This document shows, piece by piece, positions 43,596 through 56,956 of a stretch of DNA of 64,000 nucleotides. The stretch lies in contig NC_019869.2 of NCBI RefSeq assembly GCF_002234675.1, positions 15,795,015-15,859,014 of the forward strand, given 5' to 3'. A program made the position numbers and the translations under genes. A model generated the notes under the pieces. That model was not told the DNA's origin. It saw only the letters and a program-made list of their open reading frames with translations, and searched no databases. Origin of the DNA: Oryzias latipes. Lineage: Eukaryota; Chordata; Actinopteri; Beloniformes; Adrianichthyidae. How positions within the stretch are numbered: the first letter of the stretch is position 1; each line of letters opens with the position of its first letter.

Positions 43596-46500
43596 TTAGT
43601 TGGTCCTTTCAGTGAAGAGCTCCTCTTTCAGTTTGTAGTAGACTCCCTTTAGATCCATCAGTTCTTGGTGAGTTCCCTTTTCTTTAACTTTCCCTCCAAT
43701 TATCACCACGATCTGATCCGCCCTCTCGATGGTCTTCAGACTGTGAGCGATCACCACAAGAGTCTGGTTTGGGCGGTTGGCCAGGGCCTGCAGGACCTGC
43801 ATGGAACCCATGACAGACAGATTTATTTACTTTTTTATTTTACATGTGCCACAGATTTTATCTTAAAGAGAAAACGACAGAGGAAAGAGGTGGATGGGTT
43901 TTTTGAGCCACAATAAGTGGATAAAAACATGAGATGCTCCTGAAGTTCCTAAAGACTGACAGTGTGTCCAGTAAAAAAGGCAAAATCACTTCATTTTATC
44001 TTAAATATAAAGACACAAAACTTTGTCAAGCTTTAAAAAAGTTCACAGATATTTTTAGAAAAAAGGGGTTTGATTTTGATTATAATGTTCCAAAATGCAG
44101 ATTTTTAGCACTAAAATCTAAAGAGGCAGCAAAAATTGTCCTAAGATTTATCACTAAGTTTATGGTTATGGTGACCAAAGATGCAGCAAACCTTATTTTC
44201 ATTCTCGATGTCCAGAGAGCTGGTTATTTCATCCAGAATGAGGACCTGGGGTTTCCTGATCAGAGCCCTGGCGATGCCGATTCGCTGTCTCTCACTCTTG
44301 GCCAGCTGACCGCCGCCCTCACCGACCTCTGAGAAGTGATTAACAATGTGAGCTCAGGATTGACTGAAGGAAATTCAAAAACTTTTTAAAAATGATGCAA
44401 AATATTATAATAAATCCTGCATGTGTATAAAAACAAAACTTTCTCCACTTTATGATCCTGTTTTTGCTGCTATCAGTATCAGAAAACGTTAGCGTTTTAT
44501 TTGTTTACCGGTGTCATATCCTTGGTCCAGTTTCATGATGAAGTCATGGGCGTTGGCTTTGCAGGCTGCTTCCTTGATCTCCTCCATGGAGCAGTTAGAA
44601 AGTCCATAAGTGATGTTGTCTCTGATGGAACCAGAGAGGAGCACAGGCTCCTGGCTCACTGCAGTGACCTGAAAACAGTAACAGTGGGACATATATGTGT
44701 TAGATTTACTAAAATACACACATATTTATATGTTTTAGACTTTTTACTCTACTAATTTAACATGAGATACCTTCTTATGGAAATAGTGGTGATCATAGGA
44801 TCTCAGTGGATTCCCGTCCAGAAGAATTTCTCCGTTCTGAGGCTCATAGAATCGCTGCAGCAGACTCACACAGGTGCTCTTTCCCTCTCCTGATGGACCC
44901 ACTAAAGCTGTCATCTGACCCGGTTTCAGCTCCAAAGACAACTCCTGAAACAACAAAGACTTTGCTCACAAACAGCTTAAACTAAAACCAAATGAAAACA
45001 CAGATTCTTTCTCACCTGCAGCACGGTTCTGCTGGGATTTGAAGGATAAGCAAAACTGAGATGGCGATAGGTGACGTGACCTTTCATTTCATCTGGTTTG
45101 AGTTTTCCGTCTGTGCTGATCTGAGGCGTTCTGTCCAGATACTCAAAGACTTTTCCAGCTGCCACTACTGAGTTGAGCATGTCACCAAAGATGTAGGTCA
45201 GGGTCTGGTGGAGGAGGAGTTTGAGAGTTGAGTGTTAAGACTTTCTACACAAAAATATCTTTACACTGTGGATAGTTGATATTTTTGATCTTTGAGTTAA
45301 AGTCAAAAACTTTAGCTGGCAGCATGGGACACGGACCCTGATGTTGACCCCTAGATCAGACTGGTAGAGGATGAAGGAAACCAGGTTTCCTGTGGTCATC
45401 TGTCCTTTCTGGATGAAAAGTCTTCCATAGTATAATATAAACACCTGCATGGCCAATCCTGTCAACTGCAGACACACAAGCAAAATATAATTAGTGTTTA
45501 GAAGGTCTGCATGCACATGCTCAGTCAGACGTCACTCAGTCCAGAAGCAAATAGGAAACATGAACTTCTCACCCTCCGTGCGAGTAAGTAAATGGCTCTA
45601 ACTGTGTCTCGACGTTTCTTCAGACTGTGTGTTTCCATCAGGCGTTTGTCATAGCGACTGGCCTCTTGCGTCTCCGTGTGGAAACTTCGTACCACTCGAA
45701 TACCAAACACCACCTCGTTTGCGGTGTCATTTGTACGAGCCATGGAGTTTTGCATATCCTGGAACAACCTCTGCACAGAGAAACCATTTTTTAATGCAAA
45801 CACACGTCAACAAACACATTTAAGTACCTGTAACTGTCCATTAAAAGATCTTTAGTTTTATAAGACAAGTTTTACATGGATTGTTTCTTTAAGAAACAAT
45901 CTTTAAAAAATATTTAAAACACAATTAAGGAAAATTGTAACAAAATTAAAAGAATCTGATTGATTTGTTGGCTCAGTAATTTTTAAAGTCCCACTCTGTT
46001 CATCTTTTAATCTATTGTAAAATCATTCCCAGTGGTCTTTTATTTGTGATTATGCCCTCTTTAGCCAGAATAAAAAAACACTGTGTTGTTTTCTTGGACA
46101 CAGTTTCTGCAGAGCTGCAGTAGTTTATTAGAAATTCATCTCTGAGTTGTTGGGGGGGGGGGGGGGGGGGGTCGTTGGCATGGTGTAAGCCTTCCCACAC
46201 TTCCCACTTCGTTTCCACTCTCTCACACAAACTTACAGCCCCTCACAATCCCAAGCTAACATTACCAGTGCAACAAAGATGGTGAGCAATTTTGGAGCTT
46301 GCCAGCAGTTCTGATCCAGATTCCAGCTCAGACGAGGAAAACGAAGACAGACATGGATCTATTTGTCTGTAAGTGGATGCATCAGAATGGAGCGGAGCAG
46401 GGAGCTTCTGGCCCTTCAATTGTAGCAGCAACGTCACCGCTACAAGCTTTTTCAAATGCAGATTTTTTCGTCTGCTCCTGATTTACCCCGATTTGAAATT

Positions 46501-49434
46501 AAAATACTCAGAAACGCAGTTTCATAATTTTTTTTTCTGTATATGTTCTTGTTCGAAACAAAAATGCACGAGAACATGAAGACACAAAATACACAATTTT
46601 TATTGGAGTAGGTCTTTAAAGAAGCTGGTTTAACAGGTAAACTAACTAAATATAAGGGAAAAAATATTTCTTTTTTTCTTGTATTTGGAGAATGTTTTTA
46701 TTTATGAGCTCCTGCTGTACCTGGTATTTTGTGTCATAGATGTTCTGGATGAGACCAGTGATTGGGGTTTCCATCAGCACGAGGAGCGTGAGCTTCCATG
46801 ACAGACTCATCATCAGGGAGATCATGCCGACGGTCTTGATGAAGGTCCTCAGCAGGACGTTTGCATTCAGGCACACTGTTCTTGCCATCAGTGTTGTATC
46901 TTTAGACAACCTGGATGTGATTTCACCTGAACGGATATGTTATAAGAGTTAGCTTAGTGCTGTTTACCATCACATAACTATCCATCCATTTTCTTAACCC
47001 GCCGTATGCCTTTGGAGGTCACGGGGCTGCTGGACCCTGTCCTAGCCGCAAATGGGCAAAGGCACACCCTTGACAGGACGTCATTTTGTTGCAGGGCAGC
47101 ATGACATGTTTTCTATTATTTACATGTATGAGAGCCTTACCCGTCTTTATGGTCTCAAAAAATCCTATTTCCTGTTTGGTCAAGGCTTCAAACAGCTTCA
47201 CCTTCATTCTGCACGTGAATGAACTGATGGCACACATTAACACACCTCCTCTGCAGCCGGCACTCACAGAACTAAACAAACAGAAAGCAAAAATTAACTG
47301 TAACACACACCAAATGAAACGCTCTTTGTGGTGCTGTTTTAGGCAGATCATGTAAGGTTTACAACAAATCAAGAAAGAAACAGTTTCAAAAAACTGTCTG
47401 TGAGAACAGAGAAAATTATTTCTGTTTTTTAAAAAAGGTAATGGTGGTTTGACATCAGCAGAGAGAAACAAGAACAGTGGTCAATCTTGATGAGTTGATG
47501 TGTGAAGTTACAGCTAGTATGTAAACTTCCTTTAAGTCTCATTCCGATCATCTTTTGGTCTATTTTAAAAGTGTACCCAGTGGTCTTTCAATTTACATTA
47601 CGGTGTTTTTAGCCAAAATCCTAAAACCTGTGTCTTTTTTGAGGACATAGTTCTGCAGAGCGGCAGGAGTTCATTAGAAATATACCTCTGACCATTGGTG
47701 TGGAGCAAGTCCAGCCCAGTTCCCATTACCCATCTGTTTACACTCTCTCCCGCTAGCTTACATCTCCTTAGAGCCTCGCTCAGGGCGAAGCATTGCCTGC
47801 CTGCCGGACTGCAACACCGGGCGTTTCTCTGTGGACCTGATCTTCTGTTTGGCTGACCTCTATCCTTCTCTGACTCTGACTGCCTGCCGCCTGCCTCGAT
47901 CCACACCTGCACTGTGATACTGACGTCTGATCTCTGATGCTGCCATGCTCATGTTTGACCTCTGCCTTCCCGACCCTGCCTTAGCTTCACGGACTTCTAG
48001 TTGTGCTTGATTCCTGTCAATCCATCTGTCAATAAACCTGCTGCACTTGGATCCATCTATCTGCCTACCTGTCTGTGACACCACTACAATCTTTTACAAA
48101 ATTTCTTTCTTGTCTGCTCCTTATATACAATAATTTTAATAAAGCAATACTCAGAAACAAAATGTTAAGCTTAAGTTTCTTAATATATGTTCTCCATCAT
48201 AGGAAAAATGCCACGAGAACATGTTAAAAGCACCAAAAACACAATTATCATTGGAAAGGGTCTTTAAGAAAAAATGGGCGTGAGCGTTATGACATGCTGC
48301 AGATGTCATCAGGTGTCATGGTCCCAAAGAAGATGGATGCTGGAAACCACGACTCACCTTCCCACAGAGTACAGGCCCATGAACAGGAGAGCAGATAGAA
48401 ACTCATTTTGTTCAAAGTGACTTCCCAGGATGTCGATGACTCTCCCTGTGTAGAACGGGATGAACATCTCACCTGAGAAGAAACAGATTCAGTCAGAATG
48501 TTATACTGTTGTCAATATTTGATGTGTTAATACTAGATAACAAAAGAAAACATGAAGTATTTTTATAGGGAAAGACGTTTTCCAGTTGGAGTTTTCTTAA
48601 GCACTTGGGTATAACTGTAAGAAGTAAAAAAAAAGTAACTATTCACATGTCATTTCTAAAACATGTGCAACCAGTGCTGAACTTTTTTCTTGGGGCACTT
48701 ATTCTGTATGCCGAAAATATGTGATAGCCATATCAGTTTTGGTAGAAGGAGGTTCCCTTATGGTCTGTGGGATGGGCCTCAAAATAACTAAATGCGCCCC
48801 TGCAGAAAAACAAAAAACAAAAACTACATCGCTTTTTTCTATATTTGCATTCCTCCAAATATTTGAAACCACTGCAGTTGTTGTTTTATCATTTCATTTT
48901 TAATATAGAAAATGAAAATGTCATCAGCGTTTACTCACAGAGAACAGCCAGGCACAGGAACAGCAATCCTGCCAGCAGCAGCAGGTAGTCGGGCTTGAAC
49001 AGGCGGAGAACTCTCATGAACAGAACTCTGGACTTCTGTTTCTCCTCTTTGGTCTCAGCAGCGTCGTCTGCGTCCGGGATGGTGGTCTCCCAGAAGAGCG
49101 CAGCGCCCAGCGCCGCTCCGGTGAACATCAGCCAGCAGCGCGCGTCCGCAGCGCGTCCACAGAGGCTGTCCTCACCGTGCAGCGTCCTGCTGCCGCTCTC
49201 GAACACCGCCTGGAGAAGACTGTGCCCTGTTATGTACCGAATCAGAACCGGCTTAAGGTCTCCAAGAATGACCTGAACAGTGAAAGAAACAGCTGACCAT
49301 CGCAGAGCCGCAGACAGCCACAGACGCGCGACATGACCGAAGAAGCTGAAACGATCTGACGCGTAAAACAAGCTGAGATCGAGACAAAGCGCCAACATCA
49401 GAGCGACCACTTTACGGATCATCCTGTCTGCCAT
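43596..49434 (-). CDS. tap2: TAP2, antigen peptide transporter subunit 2 (ABCB3), 11 exons, 711 aa
   Basis: TAP2 is the half-transporter that pairs with TAP1 in the ER membrane and pumps proteasomal peptides to class I molecules. Exons: 48939-49434, 48358-48472, 47141-47271, 46721-46926, 45573-45770, 45337-45465, 45016-45204, 44771-44944, 44509-44668, 44192-44328, 43596-43796. They sum to 2136 nt with consistent phases. Hydrophobic segments fill exons 1-6, with the family motifs [11 protein letters not shown] and [11 protein letters not shown]. The nucleotide-binding domain has Walker [10 protein letters not shown] (504-512), Q-loop SQEP (551-554), Walker B LILDE (629-633), D-loop SSLD and the switch His663 (VIAH). 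The signature position reads LAKSE instead of LSGGQ or LAAGQ. I chose MADRMIRK because its ATG has a strong context and the upstream in-frame ATG translates the ISRE. The exon 6 donor GTCCGT is weak. Confidence 0.95.
45987..46619. repeat. Dispersed DNA-element-like repeat in a tap2 intron
   Basis: The ends TTAAAGTCCCACTC and GAGTAGGTCTTTAA are imperfect inverses. Related sequence occupies about 47530-48267 in another tap2 intron and a fragment at about 60580-60705 in psmb12 intron 1. It contains a G-run at about 46151-46170 next to GTTG. No protein is encoded. Confidence 0.55.
47530..48267. repeat. Second copy of the intronic repeat family
   Basis: It shares CATCTTTTRRTCTATT and CCCAGTGGTCTTT near its left end and GAGAACATG, CACAATTATCATTGG and GGTCTTTAA near its right end with 45987-46619. 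It is longer than that copy because of a CT-rich segment near 47760-48060. Confidence 0.55.
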
Positions 49435-49495
49435 TTTCAGCAGCAGCTGTCCTCGTTTGACCTGGGCTGGTGAAGCTCCACTTTTGTTTCTGTTT

Positions 49496-49507
49496 AGTTT
49501 CACTTTC
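49496..49507 (-). promoter_or_regulatory. Perfect ISRE upstream of tap2
   Basis: On the gene strand the site reads GAAAGTGAAACT, an exact match to GAAANNGAAACT, located 62-73 bp before the chosen start codon. It predicts induction by IRF/STAT factors. The apparent upstream start MKVKLN is this site read as codons. Confidence 0.8.
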
Positions 49508-50017
49508 ATTTGCGCACTGAACAGGGGTTTCCTTGAAACAGACAGAGGGACTGAAGCCTGCTTTCATGATAAAGCAATCTGACCTCTAAGCTTGTCTATA
49601 TGCCATTATTCAACTGCAGATTGTACATTAAAATGAATTGAATTTAAAATTTACCTGAATTTGTCCAACCCAAATCTTTCATTTTTGCTCTCTGGAATAT
49701 ATAAAAAACATTAATGTGTGTCAGAAAAGACTTACAGTTACAGCTACTTACAGTACATGTTCAGTTAAAACGTTTTTCTTGATAATAACTTAATTTCACA
49801 TTTGCTTATTACAAAGAAAATTTAGTTGTAATAAGAAAATTAATAACCAGGGGTTGACAGAGGCAGGATACACACTCACTTAGAGTCACGCCTAGGGATA
49901 AAATTAAAGAAATAAATGAGGCTATGAAGCTTCTTTTTGGACAGCAGGAAGAAGCCGGAGTGCCCGGAAAAAATCCACGCATGCACTGCATGGGAGAACA
50001 TTTAAAATGGTAAATGG

Positions 50018-50219
50018 TCTATACTTATGTAACGCTAAGTTTCTACCCTCTTTCGAAGGCCCAAGGCGCTTTACAGTCACAGTCCCGTTCACCCATGCAC
50101 ACACACATTCACACTGTTAATTCCACACTGAAAGGTCCCAGGTGGGATTGGAATCAGGGCCTCTTTGCTGTGAGGCGAAAGCGGCGAAGCACTAACCACT
50201 GGCCCACCAAGAAGCCCTC
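50018..50219. repeat. SINE-like fragment
   Basis: It contains AAATGGTCTATACTTATGTA, CGCTTTACAGTCACAGTCC and GTGGGATTGGAATCAGGG, a tRNA-like short repeat tail between tap2 and psmb9. Confidence 0.55.
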
Positions 50220-50246
50220 CTTGATACATAAACTACAAGATTGTAA

Positions 50247-50451
50247 CTCTAGTGCTATCTTAGATGACCCCACCCTCACATTGACGTGTTCTCTCTACCA
50301 TGACAAAGGTGGATGAAGGTGGAAAGATTTCATGTAATCCATGGACACCAGTGAAGATCACAAATCATTGAAGAAAAAAGGTTCAGAGCACTGTCTAGTG
50401 GGTCTAGATGACCCAACTCCCAATGTTAAAGTGCCTAGGATAGCACAAGGG
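50247..50451. mobile_element. piggyBac-type MITE copy 4
   Basis: This 205-bp element has ends CTCTAGTGCTATCTTAG and GATAGCACAAGGG. Both TTAA flanks have decayed (GTAA and TTAT). It has the same orientation as copy 1. Confidence 0.8.
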
Positions 50452-50996
50452 TTATTGTCCCTCACCAGCAATGAAAATGTGCTCAAACGTTGAAGACTTG
50501 TTCACTTTTTACACAACTACCACATGTATAATTCTATTACTGTATGAACATACATTTGTCTGGAGGTGAAAGACAGATTTAAACGTTTAACCCTAAAAAT
50601 AGAACTTTATATTTTGGGCATTTAAATGTTCGTCACTATGTGTTAACATAAAAACAGCTGCTGTTGCTAATATGGTAGACACATTGACTGTATATGTGAT
50701 TGGTCCTTGTCAGTCTGAGTCTTTTTCCTGGTTGTTGTTTTCTTAAATAAAAGTTAGACCTCTTAAGGGAACAGATGAAACATATGCTAATGTGTCAAAA
50801 TCTCTTTATCAAACAGCTTCAAATACTCAAACACAGACACTGAGCCTAACAGGGTTTTATTTTTAAAAATGTTTGAACAGCTAAAACATCAGTTTGTTTC
50901 TGTTTTTTATTAAAATGTTAAAGGTCGGGTTCAGTGCAGAGCTGCTGACGGATGAGCCAAATCAACTCCACACGGGTTTCAAGTCAAAAACTGAAG

Positions 50997-53084
50997 TCAC
51001 TGATCAAAAAAGGTCGGTAGGTCATTTCCAAGAATGACCTTCTCGTCTGTGCTGTGCTCATCGATGGTGACAATGTAAGCCACGCCGCCACTGGAGCCGT
51101 CACGGTTCATGGCCAAAGCAAGAGCTGCAGAAATGAGAAGAAAAGTGGTTCAGGTGATGACCTACAGAAAATGAAGCAGAAACAAAGCAGTTTGAGGATA
51201 AACTCACTGTTGACCACAAACTTCTGACACTCTTCCTTAGTCATTCCTCTGCGATACTCCGCATCAACAAACCCATAAACATAGGAGCTTCCTGAGCCTC
51301 CAATGGCAAAAGGCTGCCTGGTCAGAAGTCCGCCGAGGGTGGCAAAGACCTGAAGGCCAAAGGGCACAAAGGCAGATAAGGATGTGGCTCAACAGAACCG
51401 ACTGATATGCAGTGGAGTCATCAGATGATGGAGCAGCAAACATGAGATCCTGACCTGTCCTCCATCCCTTCTGTCCCAGCCAGCGACTATTAGATGTGCC
51501 GACAGCTCCTCCTTGTACTTGTAGGAGATGTTTTTCACCAGAGTGGCAGCTGAGCGAACCTGAGGGTCCTCATCTATCTCTAAGCTAACCAACGACAGAA
51601 TGTTTCACTCAGTCAGCTGATTACAATCCAGTCTTGGTGTAATACAAAAACATTTTATCTTTCTTTTCAAAGGTTCTAACACAATTGAACCTGATAGCAT
51701 TCTTTTGGATATTCCAAGCTTTAATAAACAATCTGTCAAATATGTTTGCTTTAGGAAACTTTGGATGTGAAACATCACCAACAGCAATGTTACAGAGTAA
51801 TATGATTTTTTTTAAATTATAGAGGTTTTTTGAAGCTACAATTTTGTATCTTAAATGATATTTTTACAGGTTGGACATGAAGGTAAAGGATGTGACAGCT
51901 TTTTACTCTACTAAAAAGATAAAAGTGAAAATATATAAGGATCACACTTCAAATTTAAAAGGTAAAAAACTGTAAAAAAGGCTAAGAGATGTTTGAAATT
52001 GTTTAAAATACTTTTTTATTTCATCTAAAATTACAGCTCAAGACTTTTGTTCTGAACAAATCTGAGTAAGTGATATTTCATAATGCACCAATTGAATTGC
52101 TCTTTGGCAAAGAAAAATGAAGTAAAAACACTTTAGCAGCAGGTTAGAAATCTAGTAGATGGGGAGTCAAAGACACAAAGGCATTTTTAAGACTTGAACT
52201 GATTCTCTGTGACAGTTCTCTGTTGTTGTTTTTTACCTGTGCACATCCAGCTGGTAGTTAACCATCTCAGCGATGGTCTGAGCGTCTGCTGCAGATCCTG
52301 ACAGAGCACAGTAGATCTTATCATGGAGGGGGGACAGTTTGTTCATCACCCTGTTGACTACAGAGTCCCTGATGGGAGAGGAGGGGGTTTCAAAGGTAAA
52401 GAGTGTTAAAACATAACCAAAGAGTAGAAGGTATCATTAAGGGCTACATTTGAGGAACTACAGCTGTTCAAATGTATGACAGAAGGAGGGAGCATGAGGG
52501 ACTTGACTTAGATTTAAGTCATGGCTAGGTTACACATGCAGAGACTTGAGGTTTGGGAATTTGTTTATTATTATCAGGCATAAATGTAGTTTTGCATTAA
52601 AAATGATGAGACACAAACTGCCTGCGTTTGTGTCCCACAGGTTCAAAAATATTTTAAATACAATTTGTGACTATAAAGTAGTAGATGTTTGTTTTAAGAC
52701 TTCAGATTTAACTAAAAGTCACTATGACAGAATATCTCATTTTAATTCAAAGACTAGGGACTGGACTTGGACTTGCATAAAAGGACTTGTGAGCATCTCT
52801 GCAGCATGCAGACTGGTGAACTCACCCTGCAGACACTCTGGAATCAGAGCCCAGAACGACTCCACCATTGAACTCAATGGCTATGATGGTTGTCTGCAAA
52901 CAGGCAGGAGGAATGTTCACAGGTTACTTCCTTATTACCAAATTGAAAGTTAAAAAATAAAAACACAAAGAACAGATCTGCTGCATACTAGAAGGACAGG
53001 TGTTGGAGTGAATGCAGTGAAACAGTAACTTACTCCAGTTTTCACCTCCTCGGAAATCCACTGAGGCTCCGCTTCTCCCAGCAT
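50997..53084 (-). CDS. psmb9: Proteasome subunit beta1i (LMP2-like), 6 exons, 216 aa
   Basis: This is a catalytic subunit of the interferon-induced immunoproteasome, which favours cleavage after hydrophobic residues. Exons: 53034-53084, 52826-52893, 52237-52368, 51455-51584, 51208-51349, 50997-51124, summing to 651 nt in frame. The 17-residue propeptide ends KTG, and exon 2 begins with the catalytic Thr1 (TTIIAIEF). Asp17 and Lys33 (mature numbering) of the active site are present. Leu45 is in the S1 pocket, as in beta1i rather than the Arg of constitutive beta1; residue 31 is Met. The downstream block [11 protein letters not shown] and the C-terminus [12 protein letters not shown] are typical of fish psmb9. 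The ATG lies in AACATGC, a moderate context, and is the only one that precedes the propeptide. Confidence 0.96.
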
Positions 53085-53642
53085 GTTTCCGCGGTTCAGA
53101 GACCCGGAGGACCGACGGATGAAGCCTGTTTGACCGCAGGAGACACGGATCCGACACGACAGTCGATCCGCTCTCGATCTAAACGGTTTTTTATACGAAC
53201 TTTTATTTCTAAAGATCTGATCTAAACATTAGACGGACTCCAATTTTCCCCCAAAATATCGAAAGTGAAAGTTGAATTGTTGCTCAACGCGTCAGTTAAC
53301 TTAAAGGAACAGCATCTGTCACTGAACTAATGAGATTACACACCATAGATAAATGCTTCTATTTAAAATCAATTTGTGGGATTTTTCTGTTATTATAAAA
53401 AATGATATTTAAGCAAAAGAGAAAGCAGAAGTTATAAGAGTTTGGATCCTAAATATGTTCCAAATCTGTAGAGCCTCTTCTTCATCCTGTTTTATCCCAT
53501 TTTTTCACACTTTTCACCAGGCACTTTACATAGATTTAATAGATATATATTGCACTTGAAATCTTAGATATAATGACTCATGAGCTTCATAAAAGCACTA
53601 ATTACTATACAGTATCAAAGAAAAAACAAATGATAAGGCTAC
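53085..53642. promoter_or_regulatory. psmb9 upstream region with a perfect ISRE
   Basis: The plus strand reads GAAAGTGAAAGT at 53261-53272, an exact GAAANNGAAA match about 180 bp upstream of the psmb9 ATG. No gene lies here. The region ends where a Tc1-like element begins. Confidence 0.75.
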
Positions 53643-54262
53643 TGATTGGCCACTTTAATAGGTACAACTTGGTAGTACGGGTTGCACCCCCCTTTTGCCT
53701 TCAAAACCGCCTTAATCTTGGTGGCGTAGATTCAACAAGGTACTGGAAGTATAGAGTTTGGTCCATATTGACATCATAGCATCACACAGCTGCTGCAGAT
53801 TTGTCGGCTTTTCATCAATTATGCCAATCTGCCGTTCCACCACATCCCAAAGGTGCTCTATTGGGTTGAGATCTGGTGACTGTGGAGGCCATTTGAGTCC
53901 AGTGAACTCATTGTAATGTTCAAGAAACCAGTCCGAGTTGATTCCAGCTTGCATGATGCATTATCCTTCTGGAAGTAGCATCAGAAGATGGTAAACTGTG
54001 GTCATAAAGGGATAGAAATGGTCATCAACAATACTCAGGTAGGCTGTGTTGTAACCATGCTCAGCTGGTACTAAGGTGCTCAATGTGTGCCAAAAAAATA
54101 TTCCCCACACTATTATACCTAGGGAAGTGGATTGGCAAGAGTCTCAAAAATCATATCAACCTTTATTTACATAGCACTTTTCCAACACGTCACTCAAATT
54201 GCTTTGCATGGAATACAATCAAATTTAAAAACAAAATTGCACGAAAAGAATGCCGACAATCA

Positions 54263-54300
54263 CCCCCCCCCCCCCCCCACACACACACACACATACGCAC
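54263..54300. repeat. Poly-C plus CA microsatellite
   Basis: About fourteen C residues are followed by CA units at the same relative place as the repeat at 35705-35763 of the paralogous L2 copy, so the tract belongs to the L2 3' region. Confidence 0.85.
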
Positions 54301-54640
54301 ACCATGATAGAAAGAGTGATAAAATGATGGAATGTAGACCTGGCTTTGTCCTGAAGTGGGGAAATGATATTTTGGGGACATTTCCACATCAGTGACCCCC
54401 CACCCAAGTTCACAGAGTACACTGCCACAGGACCCCCCAGATCCAATCGATAGAGTCAGACCCGGGAGATCCCGTTGCAGCGACCCCGTTCACTGAGAAG
54501 AGTCAGTCACCGATGTGGAGGATCCCTCTGAGGAAAACACTGGAGTTACAACTAAAATAGAAAAGGAATAAAAGAAAAATTTAAAACAAGAACAAAAAAA
54601 AATCATTATGTAAAACCTTAATAGAAAACCTTAATAGACA

Positions 54641-55424
<784 letters not shown>

Positions 55425-56109
55425 CTAAAAGCTAAATTAATAAGGTAGGTCTTAAGCCTCTCTTTAAAAACATGAACATTCTCTGCGGCCCTGAGGCTCT
55501 CTGGGAGGCTGTTCCACAGGCGAGGTCCGTAGTAACTGAATGAGGCCTCGCCGTATGTTTTAGTTCTAACTTTTGTGATTCCCAAAAGGCCGGTATCAGA
55601 GGACCTCAGGGTCCGCGAGGGCTCATACTTTAAAATCATATCAGATAAATATGAAGGCCCGGGACCATAAAAACATTTATAAACCAATAAAAGAACTTTC
55701 AAATAAATTCGGAAGCGCACTGGGAGACAATGCAGCGATTTTAAAATGGGTGTAATGTGTTCCCTCACTATAAGTTATGTATCACGTCTTCTCTGGAGCC
55801 CACTACAAAACACCATAATTTGGGTTGTTATATGGTACTGACAGCAACATGGCACAGAGTATCGGGACATTTCTCATAACAGCAAAAACTTTGAGGCTGA
55901 CTCCACATTTGACATTTAACACAAGCTGATTCTTGGGATGTCTTGTTGTTTTGGTGCGGTGCAGAACTGTAGAACTGGCTTAGTGTGCTGTGCTGTTAAC
56001 TAGCAGTCAGGGGTTTAAGTAAACAAGAGTCAAATGCTGAAGGATGCTCACAAATAATTAAATAAATATCATCTTGACTGCTTGTGGTTCCTAGAGTTAA
56101 TAAAAGTAC

Positions 56110-56956
56110 AGTTGGAGGTAGAGCGTTTAGTCACCAAGCTCCCAGCTCATGTAAGAGAGGCCGACAGAGTTTCTACATTCAAAGTTAGACTGAAAACATT
56201 CCTCTTTGGACAGGCTTATTGTCAGACTAGCTAGTATTCAGAGATTATTTAACTTAATGTTAATGTTTTAAATTAAAATTAATAACAATAACTTTTTGTT
56301 GTTAGTAGGCTGCTAGAAGTTGAAGCGGGGGTAACTATGGTGCTTTGGGGTTCTGTCCTCTTTTCTCATCTACTTCTACCCTTCCTCTCTTCCCTATTCT
56401 TGATTATCATTCATCATTTAGTTCTCCATGCCTCTGTTTTGTGCAGTGCGATTCATGTACTGTCCCCCTCCTGGGGAGTGGGAGTGATTCCAGATTCCAA
56501 TTGGCTCATCCGTGCTCCTGTACCTGGCCGTGTACCTCGTCTCTGCTGCTGCTCCTACACCTGTCCCCCCAACTCCGTCTGGATGAAGCTCGTCTGCTGG
56601 ACTTTAAATATGTAGTTGTAGAGTTAGATAAGTTAATTCTTCTCTATGAGTTCTGGTAAATCGCCTGTCTGTCCTGGGGGAGGATCCCTCCTTCATGTGG
56701 GCACCACTGAGGTTTCTTCGTTTTTACCGGAATCGTTTTTTTTGGGAGTTTTTCTTTACCGCGAAGGGGGGTCTAAGGGCAGGGATGCCAGTATAGCTTA
56801 GTCAGTTTGTTAGTTCAATTTAGTATTTTCCTATTGAACTCTATGTATTCATGATCCGTTTGACTTCATGTTCCACTTTTTCAATTACCAATACGAAGCC
56901 CATCGAGACGACTGTTGTTGTGAATTTGGGCTATGCAAATAAAATTGAATTGATTA
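56110..56956 (+). mobile_element. CR1/L2-type LINE 3' fragment
   Basis: The first part reads like the last residues of the RT ORF (KLPAHVREADRVSTFKVRLK-like, decayed). A 3' UTR follows with GAGTTTTTCTTTACCGCGAA and a terminal AAATAAAATTGAATTGATTAG. It is the same family as 19470-20075 and, inverted, 29470-29935. Confidence 0.65.

Noticed and set aside
43934-44332. 132-residue plus-strand ORF
   Set aside because: It is the antisense of tap2 exon 10 and its intron. The coding strand has conserved ABC motifs and proper splice sites.
48931-49509. Longer tap2 first exon starting MKVKLNRNKS
   Set aside because: The extra codons coincide with a perfect ISRE and the upstream ATG has a weak context, while MADRMIRK has a strong one.
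52546-52953. 135-residue plus-strand ORF
   Set aside because: It lies over psmb9 intron 2 and exon 2 in antisense and has no domain.
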